A stretch of DNA of 20,392 bases from CAADGU01 sp964581605 (GCA_964581605.1 CAZOPF010000100.1:1-20392), one strand, 5' to 3'. Positions 7,195-14,352 are shown, counted from the first letter of the stretch. A program made the numbers and translations. Notes: generated by a model from the sequence alone, not told the origin.

Positions 7195-7895
7195 ATTCAC
7201 CATCTTTGCCCACTACTCAATTACTGAAACAGCAAGCCGAATGGTTGGCCCCAGCGCGGGCGCGACTGCTGCGGGGAGCGGGCATTGCTCACCGGCGGCG
7301 GATTTTGGATTTGGGAGCGGGTTATGGCGCGGTGACGGGGGAGTTGGTGCGGCGCGGTGGGGGGATGGTGGTGGCGCTGGACCTGGAAGTTACGGCCGTA
7401 ACCCCAAGTGTGGCTGCCCCTGGTGTATGCGCAAACGCCTGCCAGTTACCTTTTGCCCATGAGTCGTTTGACCTGGTTTTTTGCCAATGTGTGCTGCTGT
7501 GGGTGGGGGATATGGTCGCGGCCGTGGCCACCGAAATCCACCGCATCCTGCAACCCGGTGGCATACTGGTGGCGTTGGAACCGGACTACGGCGGGATGAT
7601 CGAATACCCACCAGAAATTGCCAGCCGCGACTTGTGGCTATCTGCGCTGCAACGGGTTGGCGCAGAACCATTGATTGGCCGGAGGCTGCCCGGACTGCTG
7701 GCGCAACAAGGATTTCAGATACAGACCAGGCTGCTGGATGAACTGGCTCCCCCTTCCCCCTTGCGCTTTGGCTTCCTGCGAACCTTACCCCTGACGGAAG
7801 AGGAAACGGCCGTCCTCCATCACATCGAACAATTAACCATCCCCCCCCAGGTTGTGCATTTGCCATTTATGTTGGTCACGGCCGTAAAAACGTGA
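7191..7895 (+). CDS. Class I SAM-dependent methyltransferase
   Basis: The 234-residue protein has the class I methyltransferase fold. Motif I is 'ILDLGAGYGAVTGEL' (about residues 38-52), an acidic end of strand 2 'VVALDLEVTA' follows, then 'ACQLPFAHESFDLVFCQCVLLWV' (motifs II/III) and 'EIHRILQPGGILVALEPD' (post-motif region). This looks like the UbiE/Methyltransf_11 group, and the substrate cannot be told. ATG 7191 is chosen because ATGA overlaps the stop of the upstream hydrolase-like gene; an ORF start at 7170 would overlap further. The stop codon lies in a 12-base dispersed repeat (7892-7903). It converges on the histidine kinase gene with only 25 bases between. Confidence 0.88.
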   Translation: MNSPSLPTTQLLKQQAEWLAPARARLLRGAGIAHRRRILDLGAGYGAVTGELVRRGGGMVVALDLEVTAVTPSVAAPGVCANACQLPFAHESFDLVFCQCVLLWVGDMVAAVATEIHRILQPGGILVALEPDYGGMIEYPPEIASRDLWLSALQRVGAEPLIGRRLPGLLAQQGFQIQTRLLDELAPPSPLRFGFLRTLPLTEEETAVLHHIEQLTIPPQVVHLPFMLVTAVKT

Positions 7896-7903
7896 TGCGT
7901 AAT
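7892..7903. repeat. Dispersed 12-mer GTGATGCGTAAT, copy 2
   Basis: Reverse-complement copy of the element at 4513-4524 and 12354-12365. Its TGA (7893-7895) is the stop codon of the methyltransferase gene. Confidence 0.75.
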
Positions 7904-7920
7904 GTGTGACCAGAAGAATG

Positions 7921-9117
7921 TCAGGCATGACGTTCTGTTTCCACCACCAATGGAAAATAAACATGTACCGTACACCCCTCTCCTGGCGCGCTGCTGAGTT
8001 CCACACGGCCGTGATGGGCCTCGACCAGCATCTTGACAATGTACAGGCCCAATCCCCGCCCCTGCCCGTCCATCTCATTGGCCAACGCTGCCCGGAAGTA
8101 CAGGTCAAAGGCCAACGCCTGTTCCGCGGCCGCCATGCCCGGCCCGTTGTCGCGGACTTGCAAGACGGCCGTATCATCTTGCACGGCCGTGCTGACCACA
8201 ATCCTCCCTCCTTCCGGTGTGTACTTAACCGCATTGGTCAATAAATTTGCCATGATCTGCTGGAAGCGGCGTGTATCCAATGGCGCCGAAATGGACGCGG
8301 GAAATAATTCCAGCGCCACTGTTTGTTTTCGTTTTTGGGCCAGATGTCCCATCAACGCCACCGCCTGGCTGACCTGCTGGCTGAACTCCACCGTTTCTAG
8401 CTTTAGCTTCAAACTGGCCTGCTCAATGGCGTCTAAATCCAGAAAATCGTCAATGAGCGCCTCCATGCGCAGAATCTGTTGTTGAATGACACGGCCGTAT
8501 TCCGCCATCTTTATGGGATCGGCCGTAGCGGACAAATAACTCAACAATTCGCCATACAAACGAATGGTACTCAGCGGCGTCCGTAAATCATGCGCTGCAA
8601 TAGACAAAAACAGCGACTTGAGCCGGTTCAGCCGTTCAAGTTCCGCATTGGCGGTGGAAAGCTGCTCCTTTGCCAGCATGAGTTCGTTGCGGCTCTGGGT
8701 CAGCCGCTGTTCCATTTGCGCCTGTTCGGTTACATCTTCGGCAATGAGCAGCAATGAATCCCCTAATTCGGCTGAATGAACCGGCGTCACCGTCAAATCT
8801 AGATAGGTAATCAGCCCGTCCGGCCGCTGCCGATGCACCCGGCCAAAAGCAAAAAAGGGCAATGACCCATCCAACACGGCCCGTAACCCGGTTTCCGCGC
8901 CCTGAAACTCCCACAACAAATCTTCAATGCGCTGCCCCACAACGGCCGTAACCGGCTCATTCACCACCACCGAAAAATTAGGCGAGGCATGGAGCACCGT
9001 TAAGTCGGCCGCCAACAAGGCATACGCTACCCGGTGAATATGATTCAGCACCGTTGTGACCTGTGCCGCCAATAAAATCTTCTGGGCGTCAAAGGGGGGT
9101 ACGCTCATCTCGTTCAT
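7921..9117 (-). CDS. PAS-domain sensor histidine kinase
   Basis: The protein (398 residues) has no transmembrane segment and should be cytoplasmic. A PAS-like sensor domain covers about residues 25-130 and ends in 'SLLLIAEDVTEQAQ'. A short coiled coil (131-170) leads to the HisKA domain with phospho-acceptor His176 in 'AAHDLRTPLSTIRLY'. The HATPase_c domain shows the N box 'QIMANLLTNAVKYT' (287-300), G1 'DNGPGM' (323-328) and G2 'GRGLGLYIVK' (353-362). It is the last gene of a four-gene operon; its ATG at 9117 overlaps the TGA of the GTPase gene. A second ATG at 9108 has better spacing from GAGGGAG and may be the true start. No response regulator adjoins it, apart from the receiver-like protein upstream of the operon. 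Confidence 0.93.
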   Translation of the reverse strand: MNEMSVPPFDAQKILLAAQVTTVLNHIHRVAYALLAADLTVLHASPNFSVVVNEPVTAVVGQRIEDLLWEFQGAETGLRAVLDGSLPFFAFGRVHRQRPDGLITYLDLTVTPVHSAELGDSLLLIAEDVTEQAQMEQRLTQSRNELMLAKEQLSTANAELERLNRLKSLFLSIAAHDLRTPLSTIRLYGELLSYLSATADPIKMAEYGRVIQQQILRMEALIDDFLDLDAIEQASLKLKLETVEFSQQVSQAVALMGHLAQKRKQTVALELFPASISAPLDTRRFQQIMANLLTNAVKYTPEGGRIVVSTAVQDDTAVLQVRDNGPGMAAAEQALAFDLYFRAALANEMDGQGRGLGLYIVKMLVEAHHGRVELSSAPGEGCTVHVYFPLVVETERHA

Positions 9118-9623
9118 TCTCCCTCAATTTGCCGGGCCAGATGGGTAAAAGCCTCGTTCACTCCCTCCCCCGTTTTGGCACTGGTGAAGAAGAGGCTGCC
9201 ACCCAGCGAGGCACAAAGCTGCTCGAGCTGTGCCGTCGTAATCCGTCGTTCGGCCGTTAAATCCAGTTTATTTGCCAGGTAGAGAATAACGGCATCTGCG
9301 TTCACAGCGCGTACCTGTTGGGTATAGCGAGCATACGCATCCAACGTATTTTCCCGCGTCAGGTCACACACAATCAGCGCCCCGGCCGTACCCATGATAT
9401 AACTGCGCTCCGTGTGCAAATACTCATTCCCGCCCACCAGGTCCCAGATCATTAAATTCAGCAGCAATTCATCCAGTTCAACCGTTTTGCGTGACACCTT
9501 CACGCCAATGGTGCTGAGATAGCGGTCATCAAATCGCCCTTCCACAAACTGGCGCACCAGGCTGGTTTTACCAACGGCAAAATCACCGAGCAGGCATACT
9601 TTCTTTTGCACACTTCTCTTCAT
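9114..9623 (-). CDS. Ras/Rab-like small GTPase
   Basis: The 169-residue protein is a single Ras-superfamily domain: G1 'GDFAVGKTS' (13-21), G2 Thr38 in 'YLSTIG', G3 'WDLVGG' (60-65), G4 'NKLD' (118-121) and G5 'SAK' (148-150). 'FEGRF'-like spacing and 'LSTIGVKVSRKTVEL' resemble Rab and bacterial Rab-like proteins more than MglA. The residue matching catalytic Gln61 of Ras is Gly65, which predicts slow intrinsic hydrolysis or dependence on a partner. There is no C-terminal cysteine for prenylation. ATG 9623 is preferred over TTG 9626. It follows the membrane protein gene by 33 bases and overlaps the kinase gene by four, so all are probably co-translated. It likely acts as a switch between the upstream longin-like domain and the kinase (inference). 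Confidence 0.93.
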   Translation of the reverse strand: MKRSVQKKVCLLGDFAVGKTSLVRQFVEGRFDDRYLSTIGVKVSRKTVELDELLLNLMIWDLVGGNEYLHTERSYIMGTAGALIVCDLTRENTLDAYARYTQQVRAVNADAVILYLANKLDLTAERRITTAQLEQLCASLGGSLFFTSAKTGEGVNEAFTHLARQIEGE

Positions 9624-9656
9624 CAAACAAAGGTCTCCAGGTAGGGTCTTAGCGTC

Positions 9657-11399
9657 TCAGGGTTCTGGCGTGGGTGTGGGCGTCGCCGTAATGGGCAAAA
9701 CATCGGTTCGCAGTTGTATCCAGGCAAAGGGTACCCATCCTCTCTGCACGCCGGGCAACCAGGGCAGATCAGATGCCCATTCTACCTCGGCCCAGGGGCC
9801 AAGCACAGAAATAAGGATGAGAGGCGTATCAAATTCCACCGCCACAAAAGGTTCAGAGTCCAGCGTAGGTTCACGACGCACCCAGACGTTGGCAAAGGGG
9901 GCAGCAGCGGGCGGCGTGGGCGTATAGGTCGGCGTGGGCGTGGCTGATGGCGTGAAAGTAGGTGACGGGGTGTAGGTGGGCGTGGGCGACAAGGTGGGTG
10001 TGGGTGTTTGGCTGGGCGTGGGCGTATGGCTGGGTGTGACCGTGTGTGTGGGCGTAGGGGTGAACGTGGGGGTTGTGGTGTAGGTGGGGGTGGGCGTGTA
10101 GGTTGTGGTCGGCGTGAGCGAAGGGGTGATGGAGGGGGTAATGGTGGGCGTGGGGCTGGGGAAGGCGATGGGGTAGAGGGCGATGGTGAATTGCAGATAG
10201 AAGCAGGCTACGGCCGTGAAAATCAACAACCCTATCGTCCCACCAATCAAAAACCAGCCCTGGCTGCGGCTCATGCCGCGTGGTTTGGTGGAGGGCGCCA
10301 GCACCTCGGCCGCAAACTGCTCCACCAGCGGTTTGAGTTCCGGTAAGGTAGCCGGGTCGCCCTGGTAGGCGCGTAACGGCCGTTCATACTGCACATTCAG
10401 CTCATCCACCAACTGGCGCAAGGCGGCGCGGAATCCCGGTGGCTCAATGCCCGTCAGCACCACGGCCACATAGGCCGCCCGCCCACCCTGCACAAAGATG
10501 CGTTTGTCGCCATATTGCACTTCGTTGAGGTCGGCAGATTCGGCATCTGGCTGGCTGAATGAGTCATGCACAAAATCGCGCACGGCCGTCAGCATCCCAC
10601 TCACCAGGTCGGAATCGGCCGTTTCTTGCCCCGCCAGATGATAGCGGGCCATGAGCAGCCCCGACCCTTGCTGGATGATAAAAATTTCGCGCAGTTCAAA
10701 GGGCAGCGAATCCCGCAGCGCCAGTTCCGCCGCCGAGACGCCGCGCCACCGGGCCTTTAGCCCCCGCAGCAACCCATCCGGGCCAAACGTCACCCGCAAT
10801 TGCGCATCCACATTTTGCTGCATCTCGCGGAAAAACTCCCCCACCGCCCGCTGCACCGTCTCACCGATGATGGGTGAGAGGGCTTCCACCATTTCGTGGC
10901 GCGATTCGCGGATTTGCACGCGGATGGCTTCGCTCATCACCGGCCCCAACGCCTCAGCCATTTCATCGCGGCTATCCCGAATCTGGCGGCTGACCAGTCG
11001 GCTAAAGACGGGCATCAGGCGTTCTTCCAACCCTTCGGAGTCGGTTTGGGCTTTGCGTTGCAGCAGGTCTACGGCCGTTTCCAGATCACGCGCCTGGGCC
11101 TCAGCCTTACGAAGCGCCAGGCGTGTATTGCTCAATTCTGTTTCCAGATCGCCGGTGCGGCCTTGCAGTCGTTCCATGGTGGCCTGCGTCTGACGACGCA
11201 TGTACTCAAGCTGCTGCTCAAGTTGCTGAATCTGCTGCCGTTCATTAGACAGCAGGATAGATTGAATGGATGCCAACACCGATTCTTCGGAGGGCGAGGG
11301 GGGGGCGTCAGTTTCCAACACAGGCCGGGGAGTGCTCCTACATAGTGGCAGGTGGCAGGTAGTTGCAACCAGCCACTCGCCACCTGCCACAGTTCTCAA
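9657..11399 (-). CDS. Membrane-anchored coiled-coil protein with longin/roadblock-like and SH3-like domains
   Basis: Numbering from the TTG at 11399 gives 580 residues. A coiled coil covers about 40-125, then a duplicated segment ('SRDEMAEALGPVMSEAI', 'SRHEMVEALSPIIGETV'; 143-181). Residues 232-345 look like a longin/roadblock-type domain: 'LREIFIIQQGSGLLMARYH', 'DSDLVSGMLTAVRDFV', 'YGDKRIFVQGG', 'AAYVAVVLTGIEP'. One transmembrane helix (381-404) precedes a long TPTP-type linker (415-497) and a bacterial SH3-like domain (about 502-566, 'NVWVRREPTLDSEP', 'GWVPFAWIQL'). With the N-terminus inside, the SH3-like part is outside the cell. The start is uncertain: TTG 11399 overlaps the previous TGA, but the first 25 codons are repeat DNA, and GTG at 11321 is an alternative. 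Longin/roadblock proteins often bind small GTPases, and the next gene is one. Confidence 0.85.
   Translation of the reverse strand: MRTVAGGEWLVATTCHLPLCRSTPRPVLETDAPPSPSEESVLASIQSILLSNERQQIQQLEQQLEYMRRQTQATMERLQGRTGDLETELSNTRLALRKAEAQARDLETAVDLLQRKAQTDSEGLEERLMPVFSRLVSRQIRDSRDEMAEALGPVMSEAIRVQIRESRHEMVEALSPIIGETVQRAVGEFFREMQQNVDAQLRVTFGPDGLLRGLKARWRGVSAAELALRDSLPFELREIFIIQQGSGLLMARYHLAGQETADSDLVSGMLTAVRDFVHDSFSQPDAESADLNEVQYGDKRIFVQGGRAAYVAVVLTGIEPPGFRAALRQLVDELNVQYERPLRAYQGDPATLPELKPLVEQFAAEVLAPSTKPRGMSRSQGWFLIGGTIGLLIFTAVACFYLQFTIALYPIAFPSPTPTITPSITPSLTPTTTYTPTPTYTTTPTFTPTPTHTVTPSHTPTPSQTPTPTLSPTPTYTPSPTFTPSATPTPTYTPTPPAAAPFANVWVRREPTLDSEPFVAVEFDTPLILISVLGPWAEVEWASDLPWLPGVQRGWVPFAWIQLRTDVLPITATPTPTPEP
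9909..10157 (-). repeat. Degenerate TP-repeat coding tract, G-rich on the plus strand
   Basis: This tract encodes the threonine/proline linker (residues 415-497) of the membrane protein. On the plus strand it is a run of GGGCGTGGGT-like units with many GGG triplets, so the template strand may form G-quadruplexes (some loops exceed seven bases). The reading frame is unbroken, and variation is mostly Thr, Ser, Pro and Tyr. Confidence 0.7.
11341..11391. repeat. Short GGCAGGTGGC/GCCACCTGCC palindromic repeat at the gene junction
   Basis: The segment reads GTGGCAGGTGGCAGG, a TTGCAACC centre, then CCACTCGCCACCTGCCAC, and can fold back on itself. A related sequence (CCACTTGCAACTGGCCACTTG) lies at 14445-14470 over the end of the heme A synthase gene. 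Here it covers the putative start region of the membrane protein. Confidence 0.55.
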
Positions 11400-12157
11400 T
11401 CCATTTCTTGTCGCAAACGTTGGCCTAAATCGGCCAGCATGTGGCCTAAATCCTGGCGCGACACTTTCTTGTTATCTAATAATGTCGCCAGCATCGCCAA
11501 TTCATGGCGCAGTTCATCATCGCGTTGTTTGGTATCCTGGCGCAGGGTACGGTTTTGGGTGGTGTGGGCTTCGTCAATTTCGGCCAGCCGGTCGCTCAAC
11601 TCTTTACGCATCTGGCGCATCTGGCTCAATAAATCGGCATTGAGTGTTTCCAACCGCTGCTGCATGTCACGCTGCAAGTCGCGCAATTGGGCCATCTGGT
11701 CAGTTTGTTGGCTGTCCAGGCGGGCGCTCAAATCCCGTTCCACGGTGCGCAGTTGGGTGGTGAAATCAGTGGATTGTTTATCCAGCCGCTCCGTCAACTC
11801 CTGGTGAATGGCGCGGAGTTGGGCGCTTTGGGCTTCGGTTTTGTGTTCGATGCTCTCGCTGAGTTCTTTGCGCACGGCCGTGACCTGGCTGGTAGCGGAC
11901 TGGGCATTACTGTTGCTCCGGTTTTCAATCAGGTCAATCAACTCCTGGCGGATCGTTTCCAACCGGTTTTCCAGATTGCCCAGGCGCACATCGGTGGTGC
12001 GGGCCTGGGCGCCAAACAAGATGTCACGCAGCCGTTCGATGTCGGCTTCGCGGGTGGGGGGGGGCACGGCCGTGACTGGTGGGCTGCTGCCCGGCGCAGG
12101 TGAGGGGGCGGCTTCAGTCAACCCTGGTTCGTCTTCCTTCTTTTGTCTCGATAACAT
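11396..12157 (-). CDS. Long coiled-coil protein, first gene of the GTPase/kinase operon
   Basis: The 253-residue protein has a Pro-rich N-terminus (about 13-35) and then an almost continuous coiled coil from about residue 36 to the end, rich in Gln, Arg, Leu and Glu ('ERLRDILFGAQ', 'RLGNLENRLETIRQEL', 'AQLRDLQRDMQQRLETL'). There is no signal peptide or membrane helix, so it should be cytoplasmic. Similar segments recur about every 22 residues ('RAIHQELTERLDKQ', 'RTVERDLSARLDSQ'), suggesting internal duplication. ATG 12157 has a strong AGGAGG ten bases upstream. It overlaps the TTG start of the membrane protein, which is also coiled coil, so the two may form a heteromeric bundle (inference). 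Not a recognised family. Confidence 0.85.
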   Translation of the reverse strand: MLSRQKKEDEPGLTEAAPSPAPGSSPPVTAVPPPTREADIERLRDILFGAQARTTDVRLGNLENRLETIRQELIDLIENRSNSNAQSATSQVTAVRKELSESIEHKTEAQSAQLRAIHQELTERLDKQSTDFTTQLRTVERDLSARLDSQQTDQMAQLRDLQRDMQQRLETLNADLLSQMRQMRKELSDRLAEIDEAHTTQNRTLRQDTKQRDDELRHELAMLATLLDNKKVSRQDLGHMLADLGQRLRQEMD

Positions 12158-12255
12158 AGCTTTACTACCTCCTGTTAATGCCTGGTATGCTACTGTACGT
12201 ACATAACCTGTCAGAACTTATCACGACAACAAACCTTTTCAGTTGTGGCTGATTC

Positions 12256-12286
12256 GTCAGGGGGAACCTGACTGGTGTTGATTATA
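12256..12286 (-). promoter_or_regulatory. Candidate -10 box and leader hairpin of the GTPase/kinase operon
   Basis: On the minus strand TATAAT occupies 12286-12281, about 125 bases before the first operon ATG. I see no good -35 at 17 bases. Just downstream, near the expected transcript start, GTCAGG (12256-12261) and CCTGAC (12267-12272) form a perfect six-base hairpin with a five-base loop. It could be an operator or a 5' stabilising stem. Confidence 0.4.
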
Positions 12287-12353
12287 GCGCACTTTGGCAA
12301 GAGGGGGGATGTGGGGCGTGATGCATGAACCGTGAGTCAAAGTCCAATAACGG

Positions 12354-12365
12354 ATTACGCATCAC
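12354..12365. repeat. Dispersed 12-mer ATTACGCATCAC, copy 3
   Basis: Exact match to the copy at 4513-4524. On the minus strand it encodes the last residues and the TAA stop (12357-12355) of the DUF309 fusion gene. Confidence 0.75.
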
Positions 12366-13206
12366 CGACTTCAATGGGCACAACCAGCTGAAAAGGGAAA
12401 TTCTGTAGATCGTCCGGGGAGGTGGTTTGCACGGCCGTGTTCACCTCCTCAATGTTCTGCCGCAGCCGGGCCACATTCACGCCCCGGCAAATGGGCGGCA
12501 GTGGCTCCAGCCATTGCCGTACCCGCAGCAGCATCTTCACCGCCCCGCGATAATTGCCGCGTTCAATCTGGTAGAGGGCAATGCCAAACTGCAAAATGCC
12601 CTGGTATAAATTGCGCCCCGGTGTGCTGTCTTGCCGCCACGCTTCTTCCAGCGCATCATGGCAGCGGTAGTATTCGCCCCGGTTGAACAGTTCAATCCCT
12701 TCACGAGCCAGGTCAGACAATGGCTGGTCGCAGGCGGCGTTCACTGCTTCCCGGTCAGGCAGGTGGGCATGTTTTTGCAAGATGGCGGGCAGGTCGGCAA
12801 AAAAGCGGGAGCGGGCATAGACGGCATCTGCGCCCCGGCTTTTGGCGGTCTGGAATAGTTCCACATCTTCATGCGGCCCAAAAGCGATGAGGGGAATGCG
12901 GCGGGTGGCGGGGGAAGATTTAAGGGCGGGCAGCCAGCCAAACCAGGGGATGGCCTGGTTGGTGAGGTCAAAAATGAGCAGGGCCGGCTGCCATTGGCTG
13001 ATTTTTTGGAAGAGTTGCCCGTCACGGCCGTGTAACATCTCCCCTGGCGTCTCTTTGGGTGCTTGGGGGTCCACATCGCCCATATCCGCCGCTTTTTCCA
13101 CCCACACCATCTGGAATCCGGCTACGGCCGCTGCCTTCTGAATCTGCGGCGTAAACATCAAATCGGCCACAAAACCCACGATAATTGGCTTCTCTGTCTC
13201 GCTCAT
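12355..13206 (-). CDS. Receiver-like domain fused to DUF309
   Basis: Residues about 5-135 resemble a two-component receiver fold: 'IIVGFVADLMFTPQIQKAAAVAGF', 'PALLIFDLTN' (the phospho-acceptor region, Asp at the strand end), 'IPLIAFGPHEDVELFQTAKSRGADAVYARSRF' (given here only as a region, with the conserved Thr and Lys positions not clear). Residues about 165-265 match DUF309: 'GIELFNRGEYYRCHDALEEAW', 'LYQGILQFGIALYQIERGN', 'GAVKMLL'. DUF309 has no firmly known function. ATG 13206 is used because 'MSETEKP' leads into the first strand; the open frame runs 26 codons further up. It lies just upstream of, and on the same strand as, the GTPase/kinase operon, with 197 bases between, so it could be a partner of the histidine kinase (inference). 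Confidence 0.8.
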   Translation of the reverse strand: MSETEKPIIVGFVADLMFTPQIQKAAAVAGFQMVWVEKAADMGDVDPQAPKETPGEMLHGRDGQLFQKISQWQPALLIFDLTNQAIPWFGWLPALKSSPATRRIPLIAFGPHEDVELFQTAKSRGADAVYARSRFFADLPAILQKHAHLPDREAVNAACDQPLSDLAREGIELFNRGEYYRCHDALEEAWRQDSTPGRNLYQGILQFGIALYQIERGNYRGAVKMLLRVRQWLEPLPPICRGVNVARLRQNIEEVNTAVQTTSPDDLQNFPFQLVVPIEVGDA

Positions 13207-13272
13207 GCCACCGATTCTAGCAAAACCAACCTGATGCGAAAACCTGCTTTTGGGTACGCATATGGGTACAAT

Positions 13273-13350
13273 GATTGCCATCACCGAATGCCATCACCGA
13301 ATGCCATCACCGATTGCCATCACCGAATGCCATCACCGATTGCCATCACC
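13273..13350 (+). repeat. Six tandem 13-bp units GAWTGCCATCACC
   Basis: Six uninterrupted units alternate between GATTGCCATCACC and GAATGCCATCACC in the order T, A, A, T, A, T at the third base. Thirteen is not a multiple of three and no gene is credible here. It abuts the hairpin array at 13351. Confidence 0.92.
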
Positions 13351-13460
13351 GCCGAATGGAATTCGGCGTCTGGTACAAAAAACCGGCTCAAGCCGGTTAG
13401 TGCAACCCACAACGCGCTTGAGCGCGTTTTGTGTATCAGCCTGGGGATTCCATCCCCAGG
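13351..13460. repeat. Array of four hairpins with about 30-nt spacing
   Basis: Four perfect palindromes follow each other: 13351-13367 (GCCGAAT stem), 13381-13398 (AACCGGC stem, TCAA loop), 13411-13428 (AACGCGC stem, TTGA loop) and 13440-13460 (CCTGGGGAT stem, TCC loop). Their starts are 30, 30 and 29 bases apart, with 11-13-base spacers, although the stem sequences are unrelated. The last ends 13 bases before the hicB start codon. Confidence 0.88.
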
Positions 13461-13473
13461 TACGAGGTGAAAA

Positions 13474-13878
13474 ATGCGATTTCCAATTGTGATTCATAAA
13501 GATGTTGACAGCGATTATGGTGTGACTGTGCCTGATCTACCAGGCTGTTTTAGTGCTGGTGAAAATATAGATGAGGCATTGTCAATGGCTCAAGAGGCTA
13601 TCGAGACCCATATTGAAGGGATGTTGATGGATGGCGAACCGATCCCATTGCCACAAACAATCGAGTTTCATATGGGCAATCCTGATTATATAAATGGCGT
13701 TTGGGCAATAGTGGAAGTAGACATTTCTAAACTCTCTGGCAAGACGCGGCGGGTGAACATTACCTTGCCGGAGCGGCTGTTGACGATGATGGACAATTAT
13801 GCATCGGAACAAGGGGAATCTCGCTCTGGCCTCATTGCACGGGCAACCATGGAGTTTATTGCCACTCATTCAGCTTGA
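13474..13878 (+). CDS. hicB: HicB-family antitoxin-like protein, apparently orphan
   Basis: The 134-residue protein has the two-part HicB plan. The N-terminal domain has 'DYGVTVPDLPGCFSAGENIDEALSMAQEAI' with the typical D-GV-V-DLPGC signature; the C-terminal ribbon-helix-helix DNA-binding part is 'RRVNITLPERLLTMMDNYASEQGESRSGLIARATMEFI'. HicB usually binds and blocks the HicA mRNA interferase and represses the operon. No HicA-like ORF is found on either side: upstream is the hairpin array, downstream a convergent gene three bases away. AGGTG lies six bases before ATG 13474. AT-richer codon use than its neighbours suggests separate arrival. It could act as a stand-alone regulator or be a relic. 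Confidence 0.88.
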   Translation: MRFPIVIHKDVDSDYGVTVPDLPGCFSAGENIDEALSMAQEAIETHIEGMLMDGEPIPLPQTIEFHMGNPDYINGVWAIVEVDISKLSGKTRRVNITLPERLLTMMDNYASEQGESRSGLIARATMEFIATHSA

Positions 13879-13881
13879 TGG

Positions 13882-14352
13882 TCAAAGGTCTGCATCAGCC
13901 AGAATGTAGCCGGGGATCGCCAGCTCACCTGTGACCTTTTTTCTCTTTGCCAGTGCGTGCATGATGACAGGTATGTGCAGATGCTCTGTAATATGACATT
14001 TCTGGCACTTCCCGACCAGAATTCTTTCTCCAGGTATCACTTTGAATTGGGACGCACCTTTACCCCGGCTATTGCCGTTTCCTAAGGCAATTAATTTGGG
14101 GCGCGGTTCGCTGACGTAATCAAAAAAGATACCATCGTATTCACACTGCATACAGGGAATCCAGAGCGGATCGTCGCCCAGGATGGCTTTGAACACCTGC
14201 CGATATTCATCTTCACGTTCTTCTTCGACAGGTAGAAGCCATTGGACAAAGGCCAGCACTTCGGAGTCAGTTGGTTTCTGGTATTCTTCAAGGTTGAATA
14301 GCTCCATGATGCTTTGCAGATAAGCCCATAACTCTTTGCGTGTGATTGCCAT
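13882..14352 (-). CDS. Unknown protein with two CxxC motifs
   Basis: I do not recognise this 156-residue protein. It has an acidic helical N-terminal half ('YLQSIMELFNLEEYQKPTDSE') followed by CxxC pairs at Cys67/Cys70 ('CMQCEYDG') and Cys116/Cys119 ('CQKCHITEH'), spaced as in a zinc ribbon, with 'IPGERILVG' between. No signal peptide or membrane helix is seen. Its AT content and codon use resemble those of hicB, with which it converges three bases apart, so the two may have arrived together. No strong Shine-Dalgarno precedes ATG 14352. It could be a metal-binding adaptor, but there is no clear evidence for any function. Confidence 0.7.
   Translation of the reverse strand: MAITRKELWAYLQSIMELFNLEEYQKPTDSEVLAFVQWLLPVEEEREDEYRQVFKAILGDDPLWIPCMQCEYDGIFFDYVSEPRPKLIALGNGNSRGKGASQFKVIPGERILVGKCQKCHITEHLHIPVIMHALAKRKKVTGELAIPGYILADADL

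Noticed and set aside
13273..13350. CRISPR array
   Set aside because: The 13-bp units are directly adjacent with no spacers, and no cas genes are near.
13207..13473. hicA toxin gene upstream of hicB
   Set aside because: The region is filled by the tandem repeat and hairpins, and the small ORFs there have no HicA-like dsRNA-binding motif.
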